DNA of 34,179 nucleotides from Eubacteriales bacterium (GCA_030536255.1 JAUNQI010000005.1:1-34179), one strand, 5' to 3'; shown: positions 1 through 8,047, counted from the stretch's first letter. Translations and numbers: made by a program. The notes: a model not told the origin generated them from the sequence alone.

Positions 1-47
1 AAGATAAAGAAAACAGAAAGGGATCTGTTCCGTAGAGACCGATTAGC

Positions 48-65
48 TGCAGGCTGCAGCCTGCA
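48..65. repeat. 18-bp perfect palindrome before the ydcF-like gene
   Basis: TGCAGGCTGCAGCCTGCA equals its own reverse complement. As RNA it can form a 7-bp stem with a TGCA loop. Its last base touches the AAGGAG ribosome binding site (65-70) of the following gene. It could be an operator or a translational hairpin; the sequence does not say which. Confidence 0.6.
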
Positions 66-82
66 AGGAGTTAAAGCTGAAA

Positions 83-853
83 ATGGACAAATCTTTTTAC
101 AACGATATCAATACGCTCTCCCGTTTCTGCGCTCCGCGGGATATTCCTTGCCTTACGCAGAAAGAAGTGGAGAAAGTCCTTGGGGAACCTCAGGCGGATG
201 TGATGGTCCTGTTCGGAGGAAACATTCTGGCCGGGGGAGATGTGTTTGCCGATGCGATCTGGAATAAGGTCGCACGGAAGTACATCATTGTCGGCGGTGC
301 CGGGCACACGACGCAGACGCTGAGAGACAAGGTGCATGCGCTGTATCCGGACTTCGATACGGACGGCCTCCCGGAGGCTGTTGTCTTCGCGGAGGCTTTA
401 AAGAGAAAATACGCCCTTTCCGCCGATTACCTGGAAACCGTCTCAACCAACTGCGGGAACAATATCACGAATCTCCTGCAGCTGATAAAAACCAATAACC
501 TTGTCTGCCGTTCGATTATTCTCTGTCAGGATGCCACGATGCAGCGCAGAATGTCCCTGACGCTCCGAAAATATGAGCCGGAGATGAAGATCATCAACTT
601 CGCAGGCTACGAAGCTGTTTTGAACGAAGATCTGTCTTTTACCGAAGAGATCCGGGGAATGTGGGATCTGGAACGGTATGTGTCCTTACTGATGGGGGAG
701 ATTTCGAGAATTACGGACGATAAAAACGGCTACGGTCCGGCTGGAAAAGGCTTTATCGTCCATGAAGACATTCCGCAGGAAGTACAGCAGGCGTTTATCC
801 GCCTGAAAAACCAGGATGAAAACATGGTAAGAAAAGCCTATGCAGCAAATTGA
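83..853 (+). CDS. YdcF-like (DUF218/ElyC-SanA-YdcF) family protein
   Basis: A 256-aa soluble protein with no signal peptide or membrane helix. An N-terminal helical segment is followed by the DUF218 core: a VMVLFGGN strand-loop near residue 40, an IIVGGAGHT motif near residues 68-76, a glutamate/asparagine-rich middle (STNCGNN near 121) and a late RSIILCQDATMQRR segment resembling the family's third conserved block. This layout fits the cytosolic YdcF type; E. coli YdcF binds S-adenosylmethionine, but no reaction is established. The ATG has AAGGAG 12 nt upstream. It sits alone ahead of a promoter for the next gene, so it is probably the tail of a transcription unit that begins outside the window. 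The family call is good; the role is unknown. Confidence 0.8.
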   Translation: MDKSFYNDINTLSRFCAPRDIPCLTQKEVEKVLGEPQADVMVLFGGNILAGGDVFADAIWNKVARKYIIVGGAGHTTQTLRDKVHALYPDFDTDGLPEAVVFAEALKRKYALSADYLETVSTNCGNNITNLLQLIKTNNLVCRSIILCQDATMQRRMSLTLRKYEPEMKIINFAGYEAVLNEDLSFTEEIRGMWDLERYVSLLMGEISRITDDKNGYGPAGKGFIVHEDIPQEVQQAFIRLKNQDENMVRKAYAAN

Positions 854-866
854 TCAGATTCTTTTC

Positions 867-895
867 TTGAAAATTACAAAAAAATATAATATAAT
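867..895 (+). promoter_or_regulatory. Sigma-A-type promoter for the SGNH-like gene
   Basis: TTGAAA (867-872), a 17-bp AT-rich spacer and a perfect TATAAT (890-895). The start codon at 931 has AAGGAG at 915-920. Spacing and boxes match a strong vegetative promoter. Confidence 0.75.
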
Positions 896-930
896 ATGAT
901 TTTAGAGTATGTTTAAGGAGACTACAGTTC

Positions 931-2238
931 ATGTGGGAGAAAAAAAGCAATGTCGGAGGAGTGATTTTTCGGATCTTCGTATTCCTGATTGCGGCAGCGC
1001 TTCTGGTCGGGTTCTACTTTTACTATAAGAAGACGACAGAGGAGAACGAGGAGCAAGATCTGGCGTACCTCGCGCAGTATGAGCAGCAGCTGTCCTCTCA
1101 GGAAAACACGGCAAACACGCCTCAGACCGGGTCGAAAACGGGGGGTGCAGCGGAAGTACAGGCTGCCTACGAAGCCGATCTTGCCGCTATCCAGACCTAT
1201 ATGCCCGGAATCGTCTGCTGGGGTGATGTGCTTACCGGCGGCTCCGCAGGCGGTGTTTCTTTCCCCGGCGTGCTGCAGGATCTGATTGATCTCAATATCT
1301 GTGATAAATACGATTTCCGTTCTACGGTGGACTTTGCGGACAACCTCACGAAGATCCGCTGGGAAGACTACCGTGTGGATATTCCGGTCGTGAACATGGG
1401 CGTAGGGGAGGAGAGCTCCTATACGGTTCTCGGTCGTGCCGGCGCGGTTCCTTATCTCGTCGGGGAGGATCTTACGGTTCCTGCGGAATGTGAGCCGGTG
1501 GAGATCCGTCTGACGAATGAATTCGCCAAACATGTCAAGCCGCTGATCTTCGGAGACGGCGGCGTAAATCCGGTTGTGATCGGCGGAATTGAAGGAACTC
1601 TCACTGCGGACCCCTCCAGCTACAGCCAGTATTCCTCCGGAAGATATAGCTTTACACGTCTTACCCCCGGCACCGAAACGGAGATTGCAAAAGGAACGGA
1701 GATTGTAACCTCCGGATCGAATCTCTATAAGGATTATATCCATGTCATCTTTATCGGAACGTATGGGGACTTCTACCAGGCGCAGGAGCTGGTGGACCAG
1801 CAGAAAGCGCTTCTTGCCCGTCAGACAGGGAATTCCGACCGCTACATCGTTCTCGGAATGTACATGAGCAATGATCAGTCCATTCCTTCCTCCACGCTGA
1901 CGCAGGCGGAATCCCTCATGTCTCAGGCTTTCGGCAACCGCTTCATCAACCTCCGCAAATATCTTACCGGCGACGCACTCCGGGATACCGGCATCACGGC
2001 TACCAAGGATGACGAGAGCTATCTCCGCAATAATCTGGTCCCGCCTTCTCTCCGTTCCACGCCCTATTCTGTAGAACTCAATGCTCAGACCTATGAGGCG
2101 ATTGGCAAGGTCGTGTATGACAGAATGGACATGCTCGGCTATTTTGACGAGATCAAGGATGAGCTCGGAATTACCGCTATGGAAAAGGCGGAAAAGCAGG
2201 CAGCAGCTCAGGCAGCGGCGATGCCCGCTTCCAAGTAA
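931..2238 (+). CDS. Membrane-anchored SGNH/GDSL-fold protein lacking catalytic residues (pseudo-hydrolase)
   Basis: A 435-aa protein. Residues 1-9 are cytosolic, 10-31 form one membrane helix, 33-75 are a polar linker, and the rest is an extracellular SGNH-type domain. The fold is shown by CWGDVLTGG (97-104, block I), NMGVGEESS (155-163, block II), VIFIGTYGD (272-280, block III) and the closing ELNAQTYEAIGKVVYDRM helix (382-399, block V). In active relatives these blocks carry GDSLT, GTN and DGxHLN. Here serine is V100, the block III asparagine is Y278, and the block V Asp/His site reads TPYSVELN, with Glu at the His position and about two extra residues. Only the block II glycine survives. 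The frame is intact, well expressed (good promoter and SD) and ends with an Ala-rich tail. Beside LCP and polysaccharide genes, it may bind rather than cleave glycan; that is inference. Confidence 0.75.
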   Translation: MWEKKSNVGGVIFRIFVFLIAAALLVGFYFYYKKTTEENEEQDLAYLAQYEQQLSSQENTANTPQTGSKTGGAAEVQAAYEADLAAIQTYMPGIVCWGDVLTGGSAGGVSFPGVLQDLIDLNICDKYDFRSTVDFADNLTKIRWEDYRVDIPVVNMGVGEESSYTVLGRAGAVPYLVGEDLTVPAECEPVEIRLTNEFAKHVKPLIFGDGGVNPVVIGGIEGTLTADPSSYSQYSSGRYSFTRLTPGTETEIAKGTEIVTSGSNLYKDYIHVIFIGTYGDFYQAQELVDQQKALLARQTGNSDRYIVLGMYMSNDQSIPSSTLTQAESLMSQAFGNRFINLRKYLTGDALRDTGITATKDDESYLRNNLVPPSLRSTPYSVELNAQTYEAIGKVVYDRMDMLGYFDEIKDELGITAMEKAEKQAAAQAAAMPASK

Positions 2239-2303
2239 CTGCCCCTGATCATTCACCGTATAAATGTCAGACATTAGAATCTAAATAAAGTACCAAAATT
2301 AAT

Positions 2304-2339
2304 CGGGAAGCAGGATCCTGTATCAGATTCTGCTCCCCG
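2304..2339 (+). terminator. Intrinsic terminator after the SGNH-like gene
   Basis: A 14-bp stem (one A-C mismatch, one G-U pair) between 2304-2317 and 2326-2339, with an 8-nt loop, followed by TTTTATTA. An A-rich stretch on the left side means it may also act weakly on the minus-strand LCP transcript. Confidence 0.75.
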
Positions 2340-2420
2340 GTTTTATTATGCGCGATATTCTTTATACGCTTACAGTTCAGACCTCAGCGCCGCTGCTGCG
2401 CAGGTTCCTTCAAAGTGACT

Positions 2421-3407
2421 TCATGTGCAGTAAGCGTTCTTTACAAGATCCCACAGAGAGTCATAGTCGATGTAATATTCCGCAAACTGTGTACCCAGCT
2501 TCAGCTCGCCCTTGGGCGTTTCAATCGGCAGGATCTCATACTCCACGAGCATCTGCACCGTCTCGTTCAGATCGTTGAGGCTGAGGTCGGTGACCATGTA
2601 CGGAGAAAGCTGATCATACGCCTTCAGAGAAAACTCATCCTCCTCCGCATAGCATTCTCTGGCAGCCTGAACAAAGCCTCCCAGATAGACACGCTGGTGC
2701 GACATACGGTCAATATTGGAGCCGAATACTTCCTTGTCTCTTGTGCGTACGAACTTCATTGCCTTGTCGCCCTGGAGCAGTACCGTGTTGCCCTCTACAA
2801 AGTCCGGATCCGCGTATGCAATCGCGTTATCCGGAACAGTAACCGTAACTCCGCCGACGAGATCATTGATGATCTGAATGGAATCAAGAGAAAAAGAGAC
2901 ATAGTGATCGATCGGTGCGTCAAACATCAGGGAAGAGATCGCATTCCGGGAGTTAACGCAGCTGTCCTCCGCCCCGGAACCGTAGGTATGCGAAAGAGCG
3001 ATCTGACAGAACTTCGTTCCGCCGACCTTTCCGTTAACGGAGAGCCAGGGGACATCGCACATCGTGTCGCGGTTGATCTGGATCGGGGTACAGGTCTTTT
3101 TATCCTGGTCAAAAATAAGAACCGTCTGAAAGTCCGCCTGCTGGTAATTGTAGAACAAACCGGAAACATCCTCTTCCGGATTGAACTTATCTGTTCCCAT
3201 GACGAGAAGCGTACGGATATGTCTCTTCAGTGGATACGTCTTTCCGTTATATTCCAGAGAGTCTTTTTTCTGAAGGGCATGCTCGGATGTCCCGGCACCG
3301 ACAATGTTCCCGTCCTCCCGCTGCTGAAGAAGCAGAGAGCCGCCCAGCAGAACCAAAATCAAAAGGACAGAGACAACACCGGCAATGAATTTCGTAGATT
3401 TTTTCAT
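2421..3407 (-). CDS. LytR-CpsA-Psr (LCP) family glycopolymer transferase
   Basis: A 328-aa protein with a short cytosolic N-terminus, one membrane helix (residues 8-27) and an extracellular LCP domain. LCP enzymes move lipid-pyrophosphate-linked polymers onto peptidoglycan. Visible LCP marks are LLVMGTDK (67-74, with the conserved Asp), INRDTM (111-116, Arg113), NDLVGGVTVTVPD (181-193), and VRTRDKEVFGSNIDRMSHQR (220-239) with R221, R223, R234 and R239, the phosphate-contacting arginine cluster. There is no C-terminal LytR_C domain, so this is the short type. The ATG has no Shine-Dalgarno, and a terminator-like hairpin ends about 16 nt upstream; expression may rely on read-through from the secreted-protein gene. 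The neighbouring Wzz, kinase and phosphatase support a wall- or capsule-polymer role. Confidence 0.9.
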   Translation of the reverse strand: MKKSTKFIAGVVSVLLILVLLGGSLLLQQREDGNIVGAGTSEHALQKKDSLEYNGKTYPLKRHIRTLLVMGTDKFNPEEDVSGLFYNYQQADFQTVLIFDQDKKTCTPIQINRDTMCDVPWLSVNGKVGGTKFCQIALSHTYGSGAEDSCVNSRNAISSLMFDAPIDHYVSFSLDSIQIINDLVGGVTVTVPDNAIAYADPDFVEGNTVLLQGDKAMKFVRTRDKEVFGSNIDRMSHQRVYLGGFVQAARECYAEEDEFSLKAYDQLSPYMVTDLSLNDLNETVQMLVEYEILPIETPKGELKLGTQFAEYYIDYDSLWDLVKNAYCT

Positions 3408-3423
3408 AATATTTCAATAAGAA

Positions 3424-3448
3424 AAGGACGACTGCAGGAGCCGTCCTT
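3424..3448 (-). terminator. Terminator or attenuator hairpin between the secreted-protein and LCP genes
   Basis: On the minus strand AAGGACG, an 11-nt loop and CGTCCTT are followed by TTCTTATT. It ends about 16 nt before the LCP start codon, leaving no room for a promoter in between, so it probably tunes rather than blocks LCP expression. Confidence 0.65.
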
Positions 3449-3484
3449 CTGTATGTTCGTGAACTGATTCGAAAAGCAACCAGC

Positions 3485-4090
3485 TTATGCAGCAGCCTTC
3501 GTCATAATAGCAACAGCACCGAGCTCATAGAAGCAGGCGGTAATGGTGCTGTCTCCGTTGTTGGAAACGTTCTCATCGGGGAGAGCATTGCCGTTTACAG
3601 TAACCTTAACTTCATCTTCAGCCTTGAGACCGGGAACCTGCATTGTAAGCTTAAGACCGTTACCGGCGGTGATTTCGTTTTTGTATTCGTCAGCAACATC
3701 GAGCCAGAAGAAATTGGTTACAATGTAATCTTCCTCTGCCTTGGCTTCCTCGTAGTACTTTTCAAAAGCTTCGAGCTCTTCACCTTCAAGAACTTTTTCT
3801 GCCTCATCGACAGGGAGCATTACGAGTGCATCGGGAGCAGTCTTAACGACTTCACCGTTCGAATCAACGAAAGTGACCTCATTTTCTTCTTCGGCTTCTT
3901 CGTTTTCTTCAGCAACGTAATCTTCATTAACAACAACAGGGAGAGCAGAGGTGGATTCACCGTCAGACTCGCTCTTGGTTACGGAAGAACCGGAAGAAAC
4001 GGAAGAAGTGGAAACAGAACCGGCAAAAGCAGAAACGGAAAGGCCGAGAACGAGGACAAGTGCAAGGACAGCGCAAAGAATCTTTTTCAT
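3485..4090 (-). CDS. Secreted acidic protein of unknown function
   Basis: A 201-aa protein. The ATG at 4088-4090 is chosen over an in-frame TTG 15 nt upstream because GGAGG lies 8 nt before the ATG and the TTG would fall inside that SD. A clear signal peptide (MKKILCAVLALVLVLGLSVSAFA, residues 1-23) ends in an AFA cleavage site. Then come a Ser/Thr-rich stretch (about 25-50), a very acidic Glu-rich segment (about 57-75), and a compact C-terminal part with VPVDEAEK-like helices and a beta-rich end (LKLTMQVPGLKAEDEVKVTV). No known domain is recognised. The strong promoter, strong SD and narrow codon choice suggest high expression. It could be a surface-associated or released small protein linked to envelope genes; no function can be assigned. 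Confidence 0.8.
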   Translation of the reverse strand: MKKILCAVLALVLVLGLSVSAFAGSVSTSSVSSGSSVTKSESDGESTSALPVVVNEDYVAEENEEAEEENEVTFVDSNGEVVKTAPDALVMLPVDEAEKVLEGEELEAFEKYYEEAKAEEDYIVTNFFWLDVADEYKNEITAGNGLKLTMQVPGLKAEDEVKVTVNGNALPDENVSNNGDSTITACFYELGAVAIMTKAAA

Positions 4091-4149
4091 AGATGTATCC
4101 TCCAATATATTGTGTTCCTAAATATTATGTTATCCATATATTCTTTGAT

Positions 4150-4178
4150 AGTATAAGTAAATTTATTTCAAAAGTCAA
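4150..4178 (-). promoter_or_regulatory. Promoter of the secreted acidic protein gene
   Basis: Minus strand: TTGACT (4173-4178), exactly 17 bp, TATACT (4150-4155). Transcription would begin near 4143, leaving a leader of about 50 nt that is AT-rich. Confidence 0.75.
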
Positions 4179-4296
4179 TATTTTTCTTTCATTTTTTCAG
4201 TGTCATTTCATTATTTATTAAAATTTTCTTCTTTTTTTAATACTTAGGCATGAACTTACTGAGAGTTTATCATTCAGCCTTTCGGCAGAGATTTTC

Positions 4297-4333
4297 TTGT
4301 ATTCTTTCCGTAGATATGATATAAATGTATAAT
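4297..4333 (+). promoter_or_regulatory. Candidate promoter(s) of the Wzz/kinase genes
   Basis: Two overlapping options are visible: TTGTAT (4297-4302) with 17 bp to TATAAA (4320-4325), and a weak TTTCCG (4305-4310) with 17 bp to a perfect TATAAT (4328-4333). The start codon at 4381 has GGAGG at 4367-4371. Confidence 0.5.
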
Positions 4334-4380
4334 AATATAAAGAAAGATGATTTCATCTCTGGTTTCGGAGGCATTGCTTC

Positions 4381-5169
4381 ATGAATAACAATAACTCTGC
4401 GAATAATGAAGAGCTGACCATAGACCTGCTTGCGCTGTTCCGGGCAATCTGGCACAATATCGTTTTTGTATTGCTTGCCGGCGTTGTCTGCGGCGTGCTG
4501 ACGTTCTTTGTTACTTCTACGTTTATCACGCCGAAATATCAGGCGGCGGCGATGTTTTATGTCAATAACAGCACCTTCTCCGTCGGCAGTACGAGCTTTT
4601 CCATTTCCTCCGGAGAGCTGAGCGCAGCTCAGACCCTCGTGGATACGTATGTTACGATCCTGGATTCCCGTCCCACGCTGGAGGAGATCATGAAGGAAGC
4701 CGGCGTGGAATATCCGCTCAAGGACTTCCGGGAAATGATCTCGACGGAGAACGTAAAGAACACCGGAATCTTTAAGGTCACGGTTACCAGCGAAAGCCCG
4801 CTGGAAGCGGAGCTGATCGCCAATACCGTCACCCGGGTGCTGCCGGAAAGAATTGCCGAGATCGTGGACGGCAGCTCCGTCAGAATTGTAGAGTCTGCGG
4901 TAGTTCCTGCCGGACGTTCCTCCCCGAATCTCCTCAAGAATACCGCAATCGGCATCCTGCTCGGCATGTTCCTGGTCGTCGGTATTATCACGATGAAGAT
5001 GCTCTTTGCTCCTCCTCCGGAAGAACTGATCAATTCTTCTGACGATCTTTCCGCGGCCTATCCGGATATTCCCATTCTTGCGATGATCCCGGATATGCGT
5101 CAGCATGTAAAAGGAGAATATTCTTCCTATTACAAGCAGGATACGAAAAAACAGAAGGGGGGAAAGTAA
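4381..5169 (+). CDS. Wzz/YveK-type polysaccharide chain-length protein
   Basis: A 262-aa membrane protein of the capsular polysaccharide co-polymerase type. It has a short cytosolic N-terminus, TM1 at about 26-48, an extracellular loop (50-185, starting TPKYQAAAMFYVNN), the Pro-rich PAGRSSPN motif (176-183) before TM2 (188-209), and a cytosolic tail. In Bacillota the tail activates the partner tyrosine kinase, which here starts 3 nt after this gene's stop codon. Together they set chain length and export of exopolysaccharide. GGAGG sits 9 nt before the ATG. The two-helix layout, Pro motif and pairing with the kinase make this a confident call; the polymer it acts on is not encoded in the window. 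Confidence 0.92.
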   Translation: MNNNNSANNEELTIDLLALFRAIWHNIVFVLLAGVVCGVLTFFVTSTFITPKYQAAAMFYVNNSTFSVGSTSFSISSGELSAAQTLVDTYVTILDSRPTLEEIMKEAGVEYPLKDFREMISTENVKNTGIFKVTVTSESPLEAELIANTVTRVLPERIAEIVDGSSVRIVESAVVPAGRSSPNLLKNTAIGILLGMFLVVGIITMKMLFAPPPEELINSSDDLSAAYPDIPILAMIPDMRQHVKGEYSSYYKQDTKKQKGGK

Positions 5170-5172
5170 ACG

Positions 5173-5880
5173 ATGGCTGACAAGAAGTTGAAAGCTGACA
5201 GAGCGCTGCTTTGTGAAAATATGAATTATGCCGCAAAAGAATCGTTTATCCGTCTTCGTACGAATATTCTTTTCTCCTTTGTTGCTTCGGAAGGCTGCAA
5301 GATAATCGGCGTTACGAGCTCCCGAACCTCGGAAGGGAAGAGCACGACCAGCGTAAACCTGGCCTATTCCCTTGCTCAGCTGGGTAAAAAAGTCCTGCTG
5401 GTAGACTGTGACATGCGCCGTCCTTCTCTCAATGAAAAGCTTGGTTTTTCGCTCAGTCCCGGTCTTTCCAATCTTCTCACGAATATTAACGTTGTAGGCG
5501 AAACGGTTGCTGCCTATACGCCTTCGGATAACAGCAGCGGTTTCTTCGCCATTTCCGCCGGGGATATTCCTCCCAACCCCTCCGAGCTTCTCAACTCCGG
5601 GCGTATGGCAAAGCTGCTGGGAACGATGCGCACTGTCTATGACTATATCCTGCTGGATCTTCCCCCGGTGGGTGCGGTTGCGGATGCGCAGACGATCTCC
5701 GGACTGACGGACGGCATGCTGATCGTTGTGAAAGACGGCAGCTGCCCGAAGAACGTTCTCGCCTCCTGCATGCAGCAGCTGGAGCTGGCCAAGTGCCATA
5801 TTCTGGGCTTTGTTCTGAACGGGACGATAGAGGGTTCCGCTAAGAAATACTCAAAAGATTACTATTACTATAAGAAATAA
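5173..5880 (+). CDS. CpsD/CapB-type BY-kinase (protein-tyrosine kinase)
   Basis: A 235-aa cytosolic P-loop kinase. Walker A is SSRTSEGKST (49-58), Walker A' is VLLVDCDMRRP (74-84) and Walker B is ILLDLPPV (159-166). The C-terminal tail holds the autophosphorylation tyrosine cluster: Y226 and Y230-Y233. This is the usual set for a bacterial tyrosine kinase that is switched on by the Wzz-like membrane partner encoded immediately upstream. The counteracting PHP-type phosphatase is encoded 2.2 kb downstream. A G-rich SD precedes the ATG. Family members cycle between phosphorylated and unphosphorylated forms to control polysaccharide length and, in some species, phosphorylate other cell targets. 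Confidence 0.93.
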   Translation: MADKKLKADRALLCENMNYAAKESFIRLRTNILFSFVASEGCKIIGVTSSRTSEGKSTTSVNLAYSLAQLGKKVLLVDCDMRRPSLNEKLGFSLSPGLSNLLTNINVVGETVAAYTPSDNSSGFFAISAGDIPPNPSELLNSGRMAKLLGTMRTVYDYILLDLPPVGAVADAQTISGLTDGMLIVVKDGSCPKNVLASCMQQLELAKCHILGFVLNGTIEGSAKKYSKDYYYYKK

Positions 5881-6001
5881 TCATGCAGGATCTTCGCGAA
5901 ATTCACAGAACAAAAGGAATTATGCGGAGATTCTGTACTTTTTTACGGATACCTTCACGAATCTTCATTCAGAATAATCCGGAACAGGAGTATATGTTTC
6001 C

Positions 6002-6958
6002 ATGAGTAAAATTGATAAAAGATTATCCTCTTTTCTGATTTTCTTCCTGTGCATCTGCACGGTCCTCGGGGCAGTTTCTCCCTCGGCTTCCGCGCTGTTT
6101 GGAAAGCAAAAGGATACGGCTCCGCAGAAGCCTTATGTCAGCGATTATTATTCCGATAAGACAAACGATATCTTTATTACAGAGGACACCTGGATCTCCT
6201 ACAAGGGCAAGCCGACCATGACGACCGGAAAGGCTATGCCCGGAACGAACAGCGATTATATGATCCTGCCCGCACCGCTTTTTGACTGCACGGGGATCGG
6301 GTTCGATTACCAGGTAACAGATCTGAGCAGCGGCTCCTGCAGCGGTACGCGGGACATTATGGTCTGCAGCATTGAATACGGCTGGTCCGTGCTGAATACG
6401 CAGTTTGATTACGGCAGCAAAAACAGCGTCGCTTCCGCTGCCGCGACCTGGGACAGTCCGTGTACGCTGGTCGCTTTCGGAATCTCGCCGGTGAAAACCG
6501 ACAATTCCGTGTATAATTACCGTATTGATCTGACGGATGTCCGAATTCAGAATTACAGTCCGGATTCTTCTGCTTCTCAGACTCAGGCAAATACAAATCA
6601 GGGAATCTACGTCAATCCGAATATTTCCGGCTATAACATGGTCGTCTACGTCACGCAGGCAGAGGCGGATGCAGCCGGGCATCATTACCGGCAATTCCGG
6701 AATTACAGCATCAACAATAATTTTGCCAACTACGGTGTCCGCCAAAGCTACGGAGAAAAATGCTTCCGTCTTTTCTTAACGGTGGAACAGCTTTCCAAAG
6801 CAACCGTCTATAATCCCGGCGATTATATATATGACGACGGGAAGCTGTACGTCGGCGGATACAATAAAACGGATCTGAAGGCGTATGTACTGCCGATCGC
6901 GCTGGATTCCAGCGGGCGTTATTACCCCATGTTCGTTGAAAGCACGGTATATAAATAA
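6002..6958 (+). CDS. Exported protein of unknown function in the polysaccharide cluster
   Basis: A 318-aa protein with a signal peptide (hydrophobic 9-27, ASA cleavage site near residue 31). The mature part is rich in Tyr, Asn, Ser and Asp, typical of extracellular beta-sandwich proteins, and carries five cysteines (in DCTG, GSCSG, MVCSI, SPCTL and EKCFR). A low-complexity linker (about 189-200, rich in Gln/Ser/Thr) separates an N-terminal domain of about 155 residues from a C-terminal domain of about 115 residues. No catalytic motif or named family is recognised. AGGAG lies 11 nt before the ATG. The position between the tyrosine kinase and gpsA/phosphatase genes suggests a link with the same surface polymer, possibly as a carbohydrate-binding or surface protein; that is inference from context. 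Confidence 0.7.
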   Translation: MSKIDKRLSSFLIFFLCICTVLGAVSPSASALFGKQKDTAPQKPYVSDYYSDKTNDIFITEDTWISYKGKPTMTTGKAMPGTNSDYMILPAPLFDCTGIGFDYQVTDLSSGSCSGTRDIMVCSIEYGWSVLNTQFDYGSKNSVASAAATWDSPCTLVAFGISPVKTDNSVYNYRIDLTDVRIQNYSPDSSASQTQANTNQGIYVNPNISGYNMVVYVTQAEADAAGHHYRQFRNYSINNNFANYGVRQSYGEKCFRLFLTVEQLSKATVYNPGDYIYDDGKLYVGGYNKTDLKAYVLPIALDSSGRYYPMFVESTVYK

Positions 6959-7003
6959 TATCCTGAATATTTTCTCTAGAGAGAGGTCCGGCATAGATAA
7001 GCA

Positions 7004-7012
7004 TGTTATAAT
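7004..7012 (+). promoter_or_regulatory. Extended -10 promoter candidate for gpsA
   Basis: TGTTATAAT reads as an extended -10 (TG, one base, TATAAT). No good -35 is present at the right distance, as is common for this class. gpsA starts 30 nt downstream. Confidence 0.45.
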
Positions 7013-7041
7013 TGATTTAGAAGGAAATTTTACACTGAAAA

Positions 7042-8031
7042 ATGACTGAAAAAATAGCAATTCTTGGCGCTGGTACCTGGGGCACGGCCCTGGGCTGTGT
7101 CCTTAACAAAAAAGGATATGATGTTCTCATCTGGCTGCGGAACCGTGAAAAGGCCGCAGAGCTTTCGGAAACGAGGCATCATGCCAAGCTTCCCGGACTA
7201 GTGATCCCGGAAGAGATCGTTTTTACGGCGGACATGGGGGATATCTCCGACGCGGATTTTGTCATATTCGCTGTACCGTCGCTGCACATCCGCAGCACAG
7301 CGGAAAAGGCGAAGGATGTGCTCCGTTCTTCTCAGGTGCTGATTTCGGTCGCCAAGGGCATCGAGAAGGATACGCTTTATACAATGACCGAAGTGATCCG
7401 GGATGTTCTGCCGGAGAATCCGGTTGTTGCGCTCTCCGGACCGACGCACGCGGAAGAGGTCGCACTGGACCTCCCGACAGCGATCGTTGCCGCATGCGAA
7501 GATGAGGAAGCTTCGAAAAAAGTGGCAGCACTGTTCGAACGTACCTGCATCCGGGCATATACCAATACCGATATTTACGGCGTGGAGATCTGTGCTGCGC
7601 TGAAAAACGTTGTCGCTCTTGCTGCCGGAATTTCCGATGGAATCGGCTTCGGAGACAACGCCAAGGCTGCCATTATCACCAGAGGCATTGCGGAGATCAA
7701 ACGCCTCGGACTGGCGATGGGCTGCCGGGAGCAGACGTTTGCCGGCCTTGCCGGGATCGGTGATGTTGTTGTTACCGCTACGAGCAGACACAGCCGGAAC
7801 AATAAATGCGGAAACCTGATTGGTCAGGGCCTCAGCGTAGAAGATGCTGTGGCTGAAGTAGGAATGGTCGTGGAAGGTCTGAACGCCATTGAGCCCGCGC
7901 TGATGCTCTCGGAAAAATACGGTGTTTCGATGCCGATCGTTTCTGCAATGAACCGGATCATCAGCGGCACGCCTCCCAAAGAGCTTGCGCGGCAGCTGAT
8001 GAACCGCCGACTGAAAAACGAAACCGACTGA
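7042..8031 (+). CDS. gpsA: Glycerol-3-phosphate dehydrogenase [NAD(P)+]
   Basis: A 329-aa cytosolic enzyme that reduces dihydroxyacetone phosphate to sn-glycerol 3-phosphate for phospholipid and teichoic-type polymer synthesis. The Rossmann motif GAGTWGTA is at 9-16. AVPS near 76, SVAKGIEKD, LSGPTHAEEV, the catalytic-lysine region CAALKNVVALAAGISDG and GFGDNAKAAIITRG follow in the family order and the length is standard. AAGGAA at 7021-7026 lies 15 nt before the ATG, longer than usual, but an in-frame stop at 7036-7038 leaves no upstream alternative. The phosphatase gene begins 16 nt after the stop codon. Finding gpsA within a polysaccharide-regulation set hints at a supply of glycerol phosphate for the polymer, though the gene is also a housekeeping one. 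Confidence 0.97.
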   Translation: MTEKIAILGAGTWGTALGCVLNKKGYDVLIWLRNREKAAELSETRHHAKLPGLVIPEEIVFTADMGDISDADFVIFAVPSLHIRSTAEKAKDVLRSSQVLISVAKGIEKDTLYTMTEVIRDVLPENPVVALSGPTHAEEVALDLPTAIVAACEDEEASKKVAALFERTCIRAYTNTDIYGVEICAALKNVVALAAGISDGIGFGDNAKAAIITRGIAEIKRLGLAMGCREQTFAGLAGIGDVVVTATSRHSRNNKCGNLIGQGLSVEDAVAEVGMVVEGLNAIEPALMLSEKYGVSMPIVSAMNRIISGTPPKELARQLMNRRLKNETD

Positions 8032-8047
8032 TAATAAGGAATAGTTT

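Noticed and set aside
922..2274. Long reverse-strand open frame opposite the SGNH-like gene
   Set aside because: It is a shadow of the plus-strand gene: no SD, no recognisable protein, and codon pattern follows the opposite strand.
5994..6005. Three-codon micro reading frame (ATG TTT CCA TGA) overlapping the exported gene's start
   Set aside because: The SD is only 3 nt away from its ATG, too close to work, and the real start is well spaced.
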